This document shows, in pieces, positions 26,096 through 36,711 of a stretch of DNA of 64,000 nt. A program made the position numbers and the translations under genes. Below the pieces are notes generated by a model that saw nothing but the letters and a program-made list of their open reading frames with translations, was not told the DNA's origin and made no database searches. The DNA comes from Megalonaias nervosa (Eukaryota; Mollusca; Bivalvia; Unionida; Unionidae): positions 288,548 through 352,547 of the forward strand of contig JAECUM010092839.1 in assembly GCA_016617855.1 (NCBI GenBank), written 5' to 3'. Within the stretch, counting starts at the first letter, position 1. Each line of letters starts with the position of its first letter.

Positions 26096-27010
26096 GCTAT
26101 TATAAACATCCATTTAAGAGGAGTCAAATAGTTGTGTGAATTTAATTTGTTTATTTCAGTTCTTTATTGAAATTTCAAAGTTCCTAGCCTTTAGGATTTA
26201 GTAGCTGTTTTGGAATTACAATGAATTCATTTAAAGATACTTTTTATTATATCATTATGATACATCAAGACTGTAGTCAAAATACCACTGCAGCTCATTT
26301 GAAAAACCATTTAGTGAAACCAAGAAGCTTTCGCAATGTCATCTAAAGTGGAGAACTTTGTTTCAGATCCTATCCAGGAACGGTTAGAGTCATTAAATAA
26401 GGACAAATGTATTGAGCTTGCCAGACTTTCTGATCTTTCTTAAGTGAAGGTTTCTTTAATGGAGCAAGAGATACAGAATATTTTGGTTCAATATTTGGTG
26501 AAAAGGAGTAATCTTGATAAAAGTGATTTGGGTTTGATTAGTAGGCCTCTGTCTGGTTCACACGGGAAATTAAGAGAATTACAGTTAAAAAAACAAGATG
26601 GAAATAGAGTTAAGAACTTTTTTAGCTTCAGCAGTAAGTAATACAGATGCAAAGAGAGAAATAAGCAAGAGAAATGCAAATGCAACATTAGGAAGAGAAA
26701 AAGAAACGAAAATACAAAGGAAGAAAGATGAGCGGGATACATAATTTAAATTAAGAGAATTAGAACTGGCAAGTAGAGAACACCCCTCTCCCCAAATAAA
26801 CACAAGTTCAGGGTTTGATGTTAGCAGAAATATTAGGTCAGTACCGCCTTTTAAAGAAAATGAAACAGATCAATATTTTCCTCATTTGAGAAAATTGCTA
26901 AAAATTTGAAATGGCCAAGAGAGTATTAAAAAGTATACTTATTGGCAAAGCTCTTCACTCTCAGTGCAACAAAGTGTTAATTATGATGTGTGTAGGTGTG
27001 TGGTGGTGAC
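26096..27010 (+). pseudogene. gag: Second gypsy element: LTR/leader fragment and 5' part of gag
   Basis: 26096-26310 resembles the LTR at 52890-53130 (shared 'taatagttgtgtg' and TGATACATCAAGACT phrases), so it is an LTR or leader piece. From ATG at 26336 a gag-like protein reads across stops: an acidic N-terminal helix with IELARLSDLS, a QNILVQYLV block, a Lys/Glu-rich stretch, and near 26880 the block FEKIAKNLKWP that typifies SCAN-like gypsy gag. Similarity stops near 27010 after LIGKALHSQCNKVL. Confidence 0.72.
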
Positions 27011-27374
27011 CTGTTTGGTTTTTGGTTATCCATATCTTGGAGATGATCGACGATGGTGATGTTGCCCGATCGAGTAAACAATAAAGTACAATATGAAATT
27101 AAAGGATGGAATAACAGAGAACTGAGCAGAGATACAGAAGAGAATAAAATTAGGTCACCACCCCTACCCCATTTGTAAAATACAACAGTTTAATGAATTC
27201 CATAAGCAAAAATATGACGTAAATGATTCGCATTCTCTCAGAAATAGAGGTAAAAAATTATGCGAATTTCATTTAGCCATTCTGTTACTACTAGAAGAGT
27301 GATAGATCGAACGCAGATTGCCTGACATGACAGCATCACCTGATGTTTCCTAGTCACTGCTGATGATTGGTCAG

Positions 27375-27375
<1 letters not shown>

Positions 27376-27436
<61 letters not shown>
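27376..27436. repeat. (CT)n microsatellite
   Basis: About 60 bases of uninterrupted CT dinucleotides. Confidence 0.98.
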
Positions 27437-27438
<2 letters not shown>

Positions 27439-28083
27439 TTACTAGCCCTTTCCGGTCATCGACCTCGTCGTTCCGGACTGCGCTCTCTTTCCCACTGTGC
27501 AGTCAGGTTTGTGTAGACATATTTCTTTTAAATAAAAATAATTTGTCCAGCCTAAATAAAGATCAGGATTTCCGTCTCCTGAGATCACAAATATTCCCAC
27601 TCTCGTCAGATCTCGTCTATCGAAAATCAAGAGAACTAACCACTGTCATTCGCACTGAATACAAAATAACCTAGTATTAATACACAATCCTACTGATCGT
27701 GAATTTATGTATTTTCTAGTGCCCTTGCATTTCTGCCGAGAACATGATATAATTAGCCCTTTTTAGATAAAACATCGCACCCGCTGTTATAAATTTATCG
27801 GCTGAACTAGCCACACGTTAACTCGATTCTCGGGTGAAGATAATTCACAACCTAATTACACACGAATCAATGGTTTTCGGTCCTTGTTCTACTAGGTTTG
27901 CTAATTAGCGATTCATTAACATACGTTTCCAGATATAAGGATAATCAATCATCAGCATAAATGATACAAATCATTTAAGACAGATAATTTCCAGACCACC
28001 TTGTCCTTTCGACAATTTGTTTAACCAAAGAAATTACTTTTCCTCGGAGTCCCTCAGACTTTCCCCTCGGCAGAAAAACTTAG

Positions 28084-28980
28084 TGTTACGACCATGTAGT
28101 TTAATTACTTGTGTGTTAAAATTTGAATTCTTTTTATTTCATTTTTGTATCATTATATTTTATTATGATGATGATTATGTTCACGGGATCTGATATTTAT
28201 GAAAGAAACATCGTGTTTATTTAGAACGTAAATATGACTCGCATGGGCACGATTTTTGCATGCCATAGTTTGTCGATTTGAGTAAACAATCGGCGTAAAC
28301 GATCGGTTATTGCCAAAGTCATTTCCTGACCTACGTGATTAAATCGTGTATTGCGATTGTTTATTGCGAAACAACCACGCGTTCTTCGTGCGTGTGCATG
28401 AAATGACGTTTTAGGTTGGCTTTTAAACACTTAGATCCCTGTGAAATAGTCAGAGTCGTTCTTATATCTTTAGAAGAAGGTATTAGTTATCTTGTGCTGG
28501 AAAGAGTTTATATTTTTCTTTACATCTGTAGAGCTCGAGATGTTTCTTGTTATAGATGACAGTTATAGGAGTTCATCTACTTTTAAATAATAATTTATTT
28601 TTCCCTGGAGAACTACACAAGTGGTTTAGGACAAAGACATTCAGTGAAATTCATTCTAAATTGGAACAGTACAGTACAAATTGTGGTTCAACGTGAAATT
28701 CTGGACATTTGTGTAGAGACTTCATCTGACGTCATCGTCCTGCATCTTGGAACGTCGTCAAGATTCGAACCTGGATTCAGTTAAAATTATTTAGTGATAG
28801 GACTTGTATTTTTCAGTATTAGGATAAATGTTTGGATTTTCTTCACAAACCGTAAGTCCTATTTCATATTTTCACCTTTTCACCGTGTTTTCTAGGGAAA
28901 TAAATTATTTTTGTTAAAACTTACAAAGCTTGTTGTCTTCACTCTTTTCTTTTGTTACTTTTGAACGAGCCGATACGTAA
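28084..28980 (+). repeat. LTR-like sequence
   Basis: Begins TGTTACG. Near its right end it has GGGAAATAAATTATTT (polyadenylation signal) followed by a 'ttacaaa-cttgt' and 'ctcttttct-ttgttactt' stretch. The same order is present at the end of the LTR at 52538-53322. It is therefore a related gypsy LTR; the terminal CA is not clear. Confidence 0.55.
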
Positions 28981-29464
28981 ATTAGACTGATTAATTCTTT
29001 GAGGGGAGCTATTCTAACCCCTGAATTCCATCTGGGAACACACCCCCTCGTTTAGCTTAGCCAATCAGGATTACTACTTCACCAGCCAAAATTTGTATCA
29101 GTCCCAAAGAAGTCAAAAAATTCTTCCCAGTCCGCCTTTGTTAATAACTATTCTGGAAAATATCATTCTATGACACCTGTTTCGACAACAATTTCCTAAA
29201 ATGTTATCTGGTTTAAGTCAGCTATGGACAGTTTACCGCTATGACCTCACTTTAACATCGTGCCCCTTTCTGGTTCAAACCGTTAAACAAGCTAGCCGCT
29301 AATTAAAACTCAGTTCATGTCCCCAACCAAAATGGAGTAATTATTACAAGTTGTCAAGCTATAGCGATCATAGCCAATACATCAAACCTAATGTTTACGT
29401 GTCACGATGCGCTTACCCCAACAAAATGCACTGATAAAGAATGTACTGTGAAATTTACTACCGA

Positions 29465-30370
29465 AGTGAAATTTGCTATAGAACTACTTTACAAAATTTT
29501 GCACCATAACAGTGCGTTAAGGAATGTATCTTGAAAGGTAAAGAGTTGGTACCTGAGGCATGTCGTCAAAGGTTTATGAATTGTAGAAAAGAAACTGGAC
29601 AATCTCATGTCGAGTTTGCATGGGATAAAGAGCTCTATGATAGGTGGTGCACAGCCAAGAAGGCTGGTGATTATTAAAGCTAAAACCATAGTAAAAGCTT
29701 TGGTAAAGTTTATTTTTTTTACACCTTTTGACTTTCCCAAGTCTGTCCAATCTGATCAAAGATAACAGTTTTTGTCTGGATGTTTCCAGCAAGTTCTGCA
29801 TGAATTAGACATCCAACACTTTCAATCTTCTGCCTAACACCCTGAGATTCAAGTGACTTTGGAAATATATGCTTCGATACATGAAAAGATTTGGATGAAT
29901 ATGTTTATTTGTTGTTTTCTGGTAGAGAATGAATTCAATAGTTTTAGGTTTGAGTCCTTTTGAACTAGTTTTTGGACATTTTCCGTGGACCATTGAAGTT
30001 ATTAAAAGAGATTCTTTCAACCAAAGATTCAGAAATTGATCTTCTAGACTATGTATCTGATGTCAAAAGCAAACTGACATGGGCTTGTGAAGTAGCAAAA
30101 CTAATCTTCACTTTACTCAGTCAGGAATGAAATTAAGGTGTGACAAATACAAAGGAACGGAGTTTTCAACCTGGTGATAAAGTTAGGGTTCTTTACCCTT
30201 ACCTCAAAATCCTCTTCAGGCTAAGTATTATGGTCCTTATACATTTGAAAATAAAGTAAGTGATTGAAACTACATAATTAACACGCCTGGGACGAGAAAA
30301 CAGAAACAACTTTGCTTAAACTACGTAACAAGAAAGAGGGACTACCAACAAATTTTGTAAAATTCAAAAC
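29465..30370 (+). pseudogene. gypsy gag C-terminal piece joined to integrase
   Basis: 29540-29650 reads as gag (ELVPEACRQRFMNCRKETGQ, then VEFAWDKEL). Directly after it, from about 29680, integrase begins (KTIVKALVKF, SVQSDQ, then SAYHPE near 29850). It continues through SPFELVFGHFPW near 29960 and the C-terminal block QAKYYGPYTFENKV near 30220. Protease, RT and RNase H are missing, so there is an internal deletion of several kilobases. Numerous stops and frameshifts are present. Confidence 0.78.
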
Positions 30371-30870
30371 ATTAATTTATTTCCCTAAAAACCAAGCGAA
30401 AGAATTAAAATAACTTACAGTATGGTATGAATTCATATTTCCTAAAATGTTCTATTAATTCCAATAGATCCTATGTAATCCCAATTTGTACCAAAGATAT
30501 TCCGAATGATATCTATAATGTACTGATGTGTCAACAGTAAAGAAGAAATCGCTGTTTTAAATGCAAATGTCTTGAAGTGAATTCGAGGAAAAATAAAAAA
30601 TGTCCTTCAATGCTTACGATAAATCCAAAGGTATAAATATCTCCAAGTCTTGGAAAAAATTCACAATAATCCAGTACATGGAATTGTTTGTTACTGTAAT
30701 GTGTCGAATTTTGAAGAAGTACTGAATCTACAAGTTGAATAAATTGTGCATTAAAATTTTTATCATAGTCAAGTCGGAAAAGTCTTTGAGAAAGGTCACT
30801 TGATATTTCCCTTATTTCATCTCTGAAACATAAAAGGACCTACGTTAAGGTTCAGTAGAATTGACTGTAA
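30371..30870. other. Left flank of the Polinton, no gene seen
   Basis: AT-rich sequence between gypsy integrase remains and the Polinton terminus. Bases 30865-30870 read CTGTAA. The right flank reads CGTAAC, giving only an imperfect candidate target duplication. Confidence 0.4.
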
Positions 30871-31098
30871 AGTAGTAGGGGTAAACAAGGATTCTGGCTC
30901 AAGACCCCTTACCCAGGTCCCAACCACCTCCACACAAATACAATTTCCCTCCCCAGGGACCCACTCACCCCGGCCAACAATTTTTTCCTCAAAATGATAA
31001 GGTTTCTGGCTCAAGATTATTTCGTCGATTATTGTATTATTGTTAGATAAAATTTCATACCAGTTTGTAAGACAAAATTTCATACCGGCAGGGGTTGG
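30871..31098 (+). repeat. Left terminal inverted repeat of the Polinton
   Basis: Its reverse complement matches 48791-49044 over long stretches (shared GTTGGCCGGGGTGAGTGG, 'gaggtggttgggacctgg', CTTGAGCCAGAATCCT). The right copy has extra sequence near its inner end. The 100-residue ORF on the minus strand here is only the TIR. Confidence 0.9.
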
Positions 31099-31564
31099 AA
31101 GTTTGAACTTCATCACCAATTATCAGTGCTTCAGCTGTTGATATTAAAAATACTTCATCATCATGATAATAGAGACTAAACTTTATTACACTGCTTACAC
31201 AACGACGAGACTCAAATAAATCTTTTATTTGTGGTTTATTAAGAGGATATTTTTTATCGATAAAATATACCTTTGACCAATCAAGATCGATGGTAAGTTT
31301 AGTACATTGTTGTTGACTGATAGGATCGTGAAAGTTATTAAATCCCTTTGATAACTCACGGCTTAATTTTTCAAGATAATTGAAATAATCGCTGTTACGG
31401 GATCTGATAAGCGAAAGTTTTAACTTGTCACGAGCAAAGCTGCTACCACTAAAACATATTCCTGATATTTCATTGTTAATTTCAACTGTTAACTGTTTAC
31501 CGTCTATCATTAGATATTTGATCTTGCTATTATAGCTATTTGTCACTGTCAAATTTTCAAACAT
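31055..31564 (-). CDS. Unknown Polinton protein, 169 aa, intact
   Basis: Uninterrupted ORF from ATG (31564) to a stop inside the left TIR. The last ~14 codons are TIR sequence, so the natural C-terminus may be shorter or vary between copies. It is a mixed polar protein with no membrane segment or clear motif. It lies downstream of the polymerase in the same orientation, with 31 bases between the stop codon of one and the ATG of the other. It is one of the few unbroken frames in the element. I do not recognise the family. Confidence 0.6.
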   Translation of the reverse strand: MFENLTVTNSYNSKIKYLMIDGKQLTVEINNEISGICFSGSSFARDKLKLSLIRSRNSDYFNYLEKLSRELSKGFNNFHDPISQQQCTKLTIDLDWSKVYFIDKKYPLNKPQIKDLFESRRCVSSVIKFSLYYHDDEVFLISTAEALIIGDEVQTSNPCRYEILSYKLV

Positions 31565-31595
31565 TATTTCTAAAGTTCACACAAAATTTCACACC

Positions 31596-34500
31596 CTAGT
31601 CGTCAAGTATATATTTATCATCTGATGAAAATATAATATCGAATATAGATCTGTGATCGCGACAGTACCCAAGAGCAAACGTATCTACTCCATTTTCGCA
31701 ATAACGTTTGTCATCAAAATTACTTAATCCACGTTTGATAATAACATATGTTTCAAGTTTATGATGATTTGTTCGAATAGCCATTGCTCTTATATAAATA
31801 ACGCCGCCGTCAAGTGCGTACATCATCAAATTCCATAATTTTTTTAACAAAATCGCGAGGCAAAACTTTTGCTTTTTTTGTTATTTTATTATTATCTAGC
31901 AACACGGCGTACATTTTACTTCGCAATCCGATAAAATATTTAATGATGCTCGAGTTCATTTCATCCTTCAACTTTTCAATAACATTTTTATTAGTGTCAT
32001 CATAAAATTTACTATCACGAGGGTAATCGGAGAGATCAAACAGATGTCGGTTATCATAAATATCCTGATAGACGTCCTCACATTCGATTTCATAAACAAG
32101 TGAGTCAGTATCAGTAAACAATAATCTACTTGACGGCCACTGCTTCTTAACAAAATTATCATGAAAATCGTATACGAGCCACTTCGACAAATCTAACACG
32201 GAAGCTCCAACGTAAATAGGTTTATTTAGTTTTAGATTTGTTTTTCGTCGCTGTATCATCTGACACAAGTTTGTTCCTGCGATTGACATCATTAACTAGC
32301 TCGATGTTTACTCGCTTTCTAATAGTTTCCATTGTCTTACCAAAAACAGAGTTGTTCATAAGCTTAAAGAAGTTTTTTTCAAAATCGGTTTTCGCTACGG
32401 CTCTTCTCGAAGTGTTTAAATTAATATAACCTCTCATCCACGGCGACTGATTAAACTTTAATACACGATGAACTTTCCTTAACACGAGACCGGCATCTAA
32501 CGCTTGTTTTAAAACTTTGTAATGCAAAACATATTTTTTTTGTGTCGAGTAAATTCGGTACTAAATTTTTTACCGTAGAATTTTGTCTTGGTGATGCTAT
32601 TACTTGTTGTTCTTGAGATAATACACTATCATCTATTATTATTGATTCCGCACAGAAAGGACAATCGTTGTGTAAATCGTGCAACAAAGTAGGATAATCG
32701 AGATCAACTTCAACGAAATACGAAACATCGTCAGGTATCTTTTATTCTGTCTCCGCTAGAAATTGGTCAGTCTTAATCAATGAAATCCACCAAATGGCAT
32801 TGGTTCTGACATCGAATAACCGTACAAATTATTAAAATCGAGATAAAGGATATACTTCGATGGAAGCTCAGGATTATACTTTTCATATACTTATTGTTTG
32901 CTTCCGCATATTTTTTTGTTATCACGCTAACACCGCCTCGGATACCTTTTCCGATAAAATTAAATATGTCAACGTCAGTCAGTAATTCCAACTTCACTTT
33001 ACTAAACTTTAACAAAGCATCCCATGATAACCCGGGAGCAAAGTAATACCAACAGGGATCGAGTCCATAATTATTATAACTCACTTTTCGAAAGTTTTCA
33101 AATATGTCCGCCAACAATAACACATCAGTTTTCAAATACAAATCATGATAATCGCCAAACGTCTTGCAATCGAATTCTTTCCAAGTATCTTGTGCATATT
33201 TGTATTCGTCAACAGATATATTTTCCTTTTTTAGTTGCGAATAAAATTTATCTTTTTCAGGTAGAGAAATTTCATTAAATTTACCCCAATCGTCTAGATA
33301 CTCGTACGGAAATACTCCCTTTTTTGTCAATAGATTAAATTTATCTACAAAACAAACTTGTAAGTTATCAAACTCGCTACAACCTTTTACTAGCTCATCT
33401 AACGATGCTGCCATAAACTGTAGGCTGTCGATAAAACGCAATTTACCTAAAGTAACTGACATATACTTTTCAAAATTATTTGGGATACACTTGATCGTAA
33501 TATCGAGTTTTAAACGAGATGTTATTTCAGGATCAACAAAAGCTTCTACGATAATATGACTATCATATCCTCGGAAGTTGTGAAGAACAACTGGAATAAA
33601 ATCTGGAGCATGAAACTTTAGATTACACTTGTCATGAGCCGCTCCACGATATTGCCATGCTAAATGACAATGATCACGTACTTTTTCATTACCTCCAAAG
33701 GCCTTTTCACAAATATGACAAAATTTTGCTTGTTCGTGATCAGACTCTTGTTGAGCAGTTAATTTTATCATTGGAGTTGTTTTTCTTAAACGATTAAATA
33801 TAGCATCAACTTCGTTAATCAACTGCTTGATAAGCCAAACAGTTGGATCCTTACCACGATATAATTTAATCAACTTGGATAAACTCGAATTAGTACAACA
33901 AACTACTTCATACGCTACTCCGCATGGGATATGATTTTGAATTTTTCTTGTACTCGACTGGTTAGGATTGTTTTCTGCTCCAAGCACAGGCTGGAACAAA
34001 CATTCGAAGTCGGTGTATACGAAAGGAATTTTTAGTTTATGCTTATGATTGACAAACTGTAATAAATTATTATCTTTGGACGGCATCGTTATTCATTGTA
34101 TATTATTACGATACCGCAGATGCTTTTGTAATTTTTCATTGTCTGAGCAACCGTGCAAAGAGCGAATACAGAAATACTTCTTATTTTTATATTTGTTATA
34201 TTGTCTACCAACAAGTCCGATAAAGTTTTTTATGCAAACGTAATGATTTTTGTAAAACAGCAAGTTTATTGTCGATTGCGAAGCTTTTTTTTTTAAATAT
34301 ACCTTGGATAAACATTTTCACGCTCGTCAAGACCAAATATGTTAACTGATATATTATTTTGCTTTTCAAACTTTGGTATTTGATTTTCTGCAACTGGAAA
34401 GTCAATGCCATTTAAATTTAATTTTGATACGTGACTAAAATACTTGTCAACGCAATCAGCATTTTTTTTTCTGCTGGAAACATCGCAGAAAGAATAGCCC

Positions 34501-35157
34501 ACTGGAAACATATGTTATCAAAGTTCTTTACGTTTATGCAACATTTTATATTTTTTATTTTTTGTGACAGGTCAATATACGAACTACCGCGTAATACGTT
34601 ATATTTTATTGTGTGAAATAAAATTTCAGTAATCATTTCAAACTTCAAGCCCGAAAGTAATTCTGTAAATTCTTCTATTTTTTCCAAATTTCCTGGTGTA
34701 TTTCATCAGCTAGTGATGAAAGATCAGTTCCAAACAAAACACGTTTTGATTTTGCATTAATGTAAGGGTCTGCAATTTCCTCTTCTGTCCCAAGTAGCTT
34801 TGAAAATATAACGTGATATTGCACTAGTATTTTCCAACCCTTATATTTTTCAAGTTCACGTTTTACAGTTGGTTCTAACAAATGACAAAGATTCCTTGCA
34901 GTGAAATTTACCAGAACGACTTGTTTATCAAACCATTAGCTGTTGTCAAATCCTGCAAAAGCGGTGGCTATTTTTGTAGGTTCTCCTATAAGGATCTTTT
35001 TGGCTATATCACGTAACTTCAGCATTATTATATGATGCAATATTATATCTCTAATCGATTGTTCGATCGATATCTCACCGCACACTGCGCAAGCGCTAGT
35101 TGTACAATCAATTAGAGATATAAAATGCCTATAGTCTAGTGGCGCAGAATTTCGCAA
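31596..35157 (-). pseudogene. polB: Protein-primed family B DNA polymerase (Polinton PolB), broken
   Basis: Replicative polymerase of the element. An N-terminal region (35157-34290) holds the Polinton-specific domain with FPVAENQIPKFEKQN. Next is a degraded zinc-finger-like strip near 34100-34200. The longest open part (34086-32773) has exonuclease motifs YTDFE, NFRGYDSH and YLKTD. It also has an endonuclease VII-like zinc motif DHCH...CN. Polymerase motif A (DFNNLYG) is near 32830, motif B (KLMNNSVFG) near 32360 and motif C (DTDS) near 32105. The C-terminus contains FDDKRY. An in-frame stop near 34936 and about eight frameshifts, mostly at T/A runs (e.g. 34278, 34464), split it. Catalytic motifs survive in pieces. 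Confidence 0.93.
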
Positions 35158-35210
35158 GCGAGCAAGAGTACTATTATGTTCACCCCGAATATAACTCGTA
35201 AACGGGAAAT

Positions 35211-35459
35211 ATGTTAGGGTCGGCGATTCAAGTCAAATATATGAAACCGTTAGGTAAAGGAACACCAGCTGGAATGGTGTTAAGTGTTAGAGGAGATAAT
35301 ACTGAGAAAGTAGAAATGTTTGGGAAAGATTTTATTTATACGTTATTTTGTGGAGACATACCAGCTGGACAGCGAGTACAGTATATCATGTTAAAAGGCG
35401 CGGTTACTGATGGTAACATTGAAAACTTATCTTTACAAAACGAATTTCAACCGCATTAA
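35211..35459 (+). pseudogene. Degenerate first HNH-like module
   Basis: 82 residues in the same frame as the HNH gene that follows, separated by one TAA codon (35457-35459). Its C-terminal third aligns by eye with the HNH_3 pattern: IYTLFCGDIPAG matches VYETFNGPIP in the second module, and DGNIENLSLQNE matches DNRLENLELVTQ. The position of the catalytic His in the second module (DHV) is QYI here, so this module has lost that residue. Either one stop codon splits a two-module gene, or this is a decayed duplicate. Confidence 0.6.
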
Positions 35460-35948
35460 GTGTTTGATCTCTACGAGGCGAACGATCTTGGAATTATTCG
35501 AAAAAGAAAAACTAAAAAAGTTGTTGGTTTTATGAACAATACGGGGTATCTCATGGTGACTGTTAGAGGAACACTAACCGATCAAGTAAATTATTTATCA
35601 CATCGTTTTGTTTACGAAACGTTTAATGGACCTATACCTAATGATATACTAATAGACCACGTCAACCGAATTAAAATAGACAATCGCCTAGAAAACCTCG
35701 AACTTGTCACTCAACAAGAAAATAGCAGACGAGGACGAGGTTATAATGGGTCAAATTTTAGATGTTCTAAACCTATCATTGCGGTAAATCTGGAGACAGA
35801 TGAGGAACTAAAATTTCCTTCGATAATAGCTGCTGCAAAACGTTTTAAAATCTGTACAAAAACAATAAAATATGTCGCAGATGGAATAACAAGATCAGCA
35901 ACATCACAATCAACATTTGACAGAATCATCTTCAAATATGACGATTAA
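35460..35948 (+). CDS. HNH homing-type endonuclease (NUMOD4/HNH_3/NUMOD1-like)
   Basis: An open frame of 163 codons including the stop. The first ATG is at 35532; the frame is open upstream from a GTG following the TAA of the first module. Residues 10-40 resemble NUMOD4 (a GYLMVTV strand). SHRFVYETFNGPIP and DHVNRIKIDNRLENLELVT form the HNH_3 core with His and both Asn present. Residues ~100-162 (KPIIAVNLETDEELKFPSI) resemble NUMOD1, a DNA-binding module of phage and organelle homing enzymes. It sits between polB and the integrase, opposite to both. No break occurs in the catalytic part, unlike most neighbours. It may cut DNA for self-spread or aid element replication; that is inference. Confidence 0.82.
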   Translation: MFDLYEANDLGIIRKRKTKKVVGFMNNTGYLMVTVRGTLTDQVNYLSHRFVYETFNGPIPNDILIDHVNRIKIDNRLENLELVTQQENSRRGRGYNGSNFRCSKPIIAVNLETDEELKFPSIIAAAKRFKICTKTIKYVADGITRSATSQSTFDRIIFKYDD

Positions 35949-36215
35949 TTATATTTTCTAGCTCAGTTTTGGTAAGACAATTATGAGCAGACATTAAAAC
36001 ATCATCTTTGTTAAATTTTAGTGTAATAAACGTTCTGTCATTAAGTTTTTTTTTTCTTCTGCCGCTGTTAGCAGAATCTTATCAGAATCACCTTGCATAA
36101 TAATAACGTCAACAGAATAATAACTATACCCCGACAAACATTTTCGCACTGCTTCGGCTAATTCTCCATAATTTAATATATTAACTTTCTGATGATATTT
36201 TATCTCGTTAGTCAT
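35932..36215 (-). pseudogene. Small unknown Polinton gene with one homopolymer frameshift
   Basis: From ATG at 36215 it reads 55-60 residues to a T-run at about 36044-36053 (plus strand). There the frame shifts, and a sensible continuation ends at a stop at 35932-35934. The total would be about 94 residues. Its 3' end overlaps the 3' end of the HNH gene on the other strand by 17 bases. A predicted mixed alpha/beta small protein; not recognised. Confidence 0.5.
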
Positions 36216-36251
36216 CTTATTATTATAAATTAGATAATAATATATTATAAT
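36216..36251. promoter_or_regulatory. Compact divergent promoter region
   Basis: Only 36 bases of pure A/T-rich sequence separate ATGs on opposite strands (36215 minus, 36252 plus). It contains TATTATAAT right before the plus-strand ATG, similar to TATATAAT before the fibre gene ATG. Confidence 0.4.
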
Positions 36252-36700
36252 ATGGACTTGATGAAACGGCTTGCTGATATAATCACGGACGATAACTTTA
36301 CAACAGGAGATGCTATAGCCGCAGATAAACACGACTCGGTTGATTACACAGAGGATGACATTCTACTAACAAAGATGACGAACAAAACGAGATTGTAGGT
36401 GTAGTTGATAAAAAAAAAAATACATCAGACCGACAACTGGTCGATATAATGTAAAATATCATATCACAAAGAAAATTTTGAAATTTAATTTTTCAGTAGA
36501 TGAAAATCAATCGTTTTGGCGGCTGATAAAACCCATTTTAAACATTAGACTTCCAGGCCGACAGAAAAATATAAAATTCGATTTTATATTTGTCAAAATA
36601 TTTAACCTAATGACGATTTCTGACGATCGCAGACGATATTTGATATCGTTATGTGAGCCAATAAAATGTAAATCTGTCAAACATGTAAGTACGAGGAAAT
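36252..36700 (+). pseudogene. Unknown Polinton gene, two frameshifts
   Basis: ATG at 36252 follows an AT-rich promoter-like strip. The N-terminal 40 residues are acidic (DDNFTTGDAIAADKHDS). The frame shifts near 36370-36375 and again at the A11 run at 36410-36420, after which a basic, Phe/Ile-rich part follows (GRYNVKYHITKKILKF). The ORF continues to 36846, but beyond about 36712 it is the antisense of the integrase chromodomain, so the true end is uncertain. Family unknown. Confidence 0.45.
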
Positions 36701-36711
36701 TTACAAAAACG

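Larger units (their letters stand above)
27011..29464. mobile_element. ~2.4-kb segment interrupting gypsy gag; contains an LTR-like sequence
   Basis: Gag similarity ends near 27010 and resumes near 29500 in the same orientation, so the segment between is best read as an insertion or rearrangement. It includes the (CT)n tract and the LTR-like piece at 28084-28980. No long coding region is seen and exact ends are uncertain. Confidence 0.5.

Noticed and set aside
27363..27674. 103-codon ORF beginning with Ser-Leu repeats
   Set aside because: Driven by the (CT)n microsatellite; the remainder has no pattern.
30817..31119. 100-codon minus-strand ORF
   Set aside because: It is simply the left TIR read as protein; the same sequence inverted occurs at the right end.
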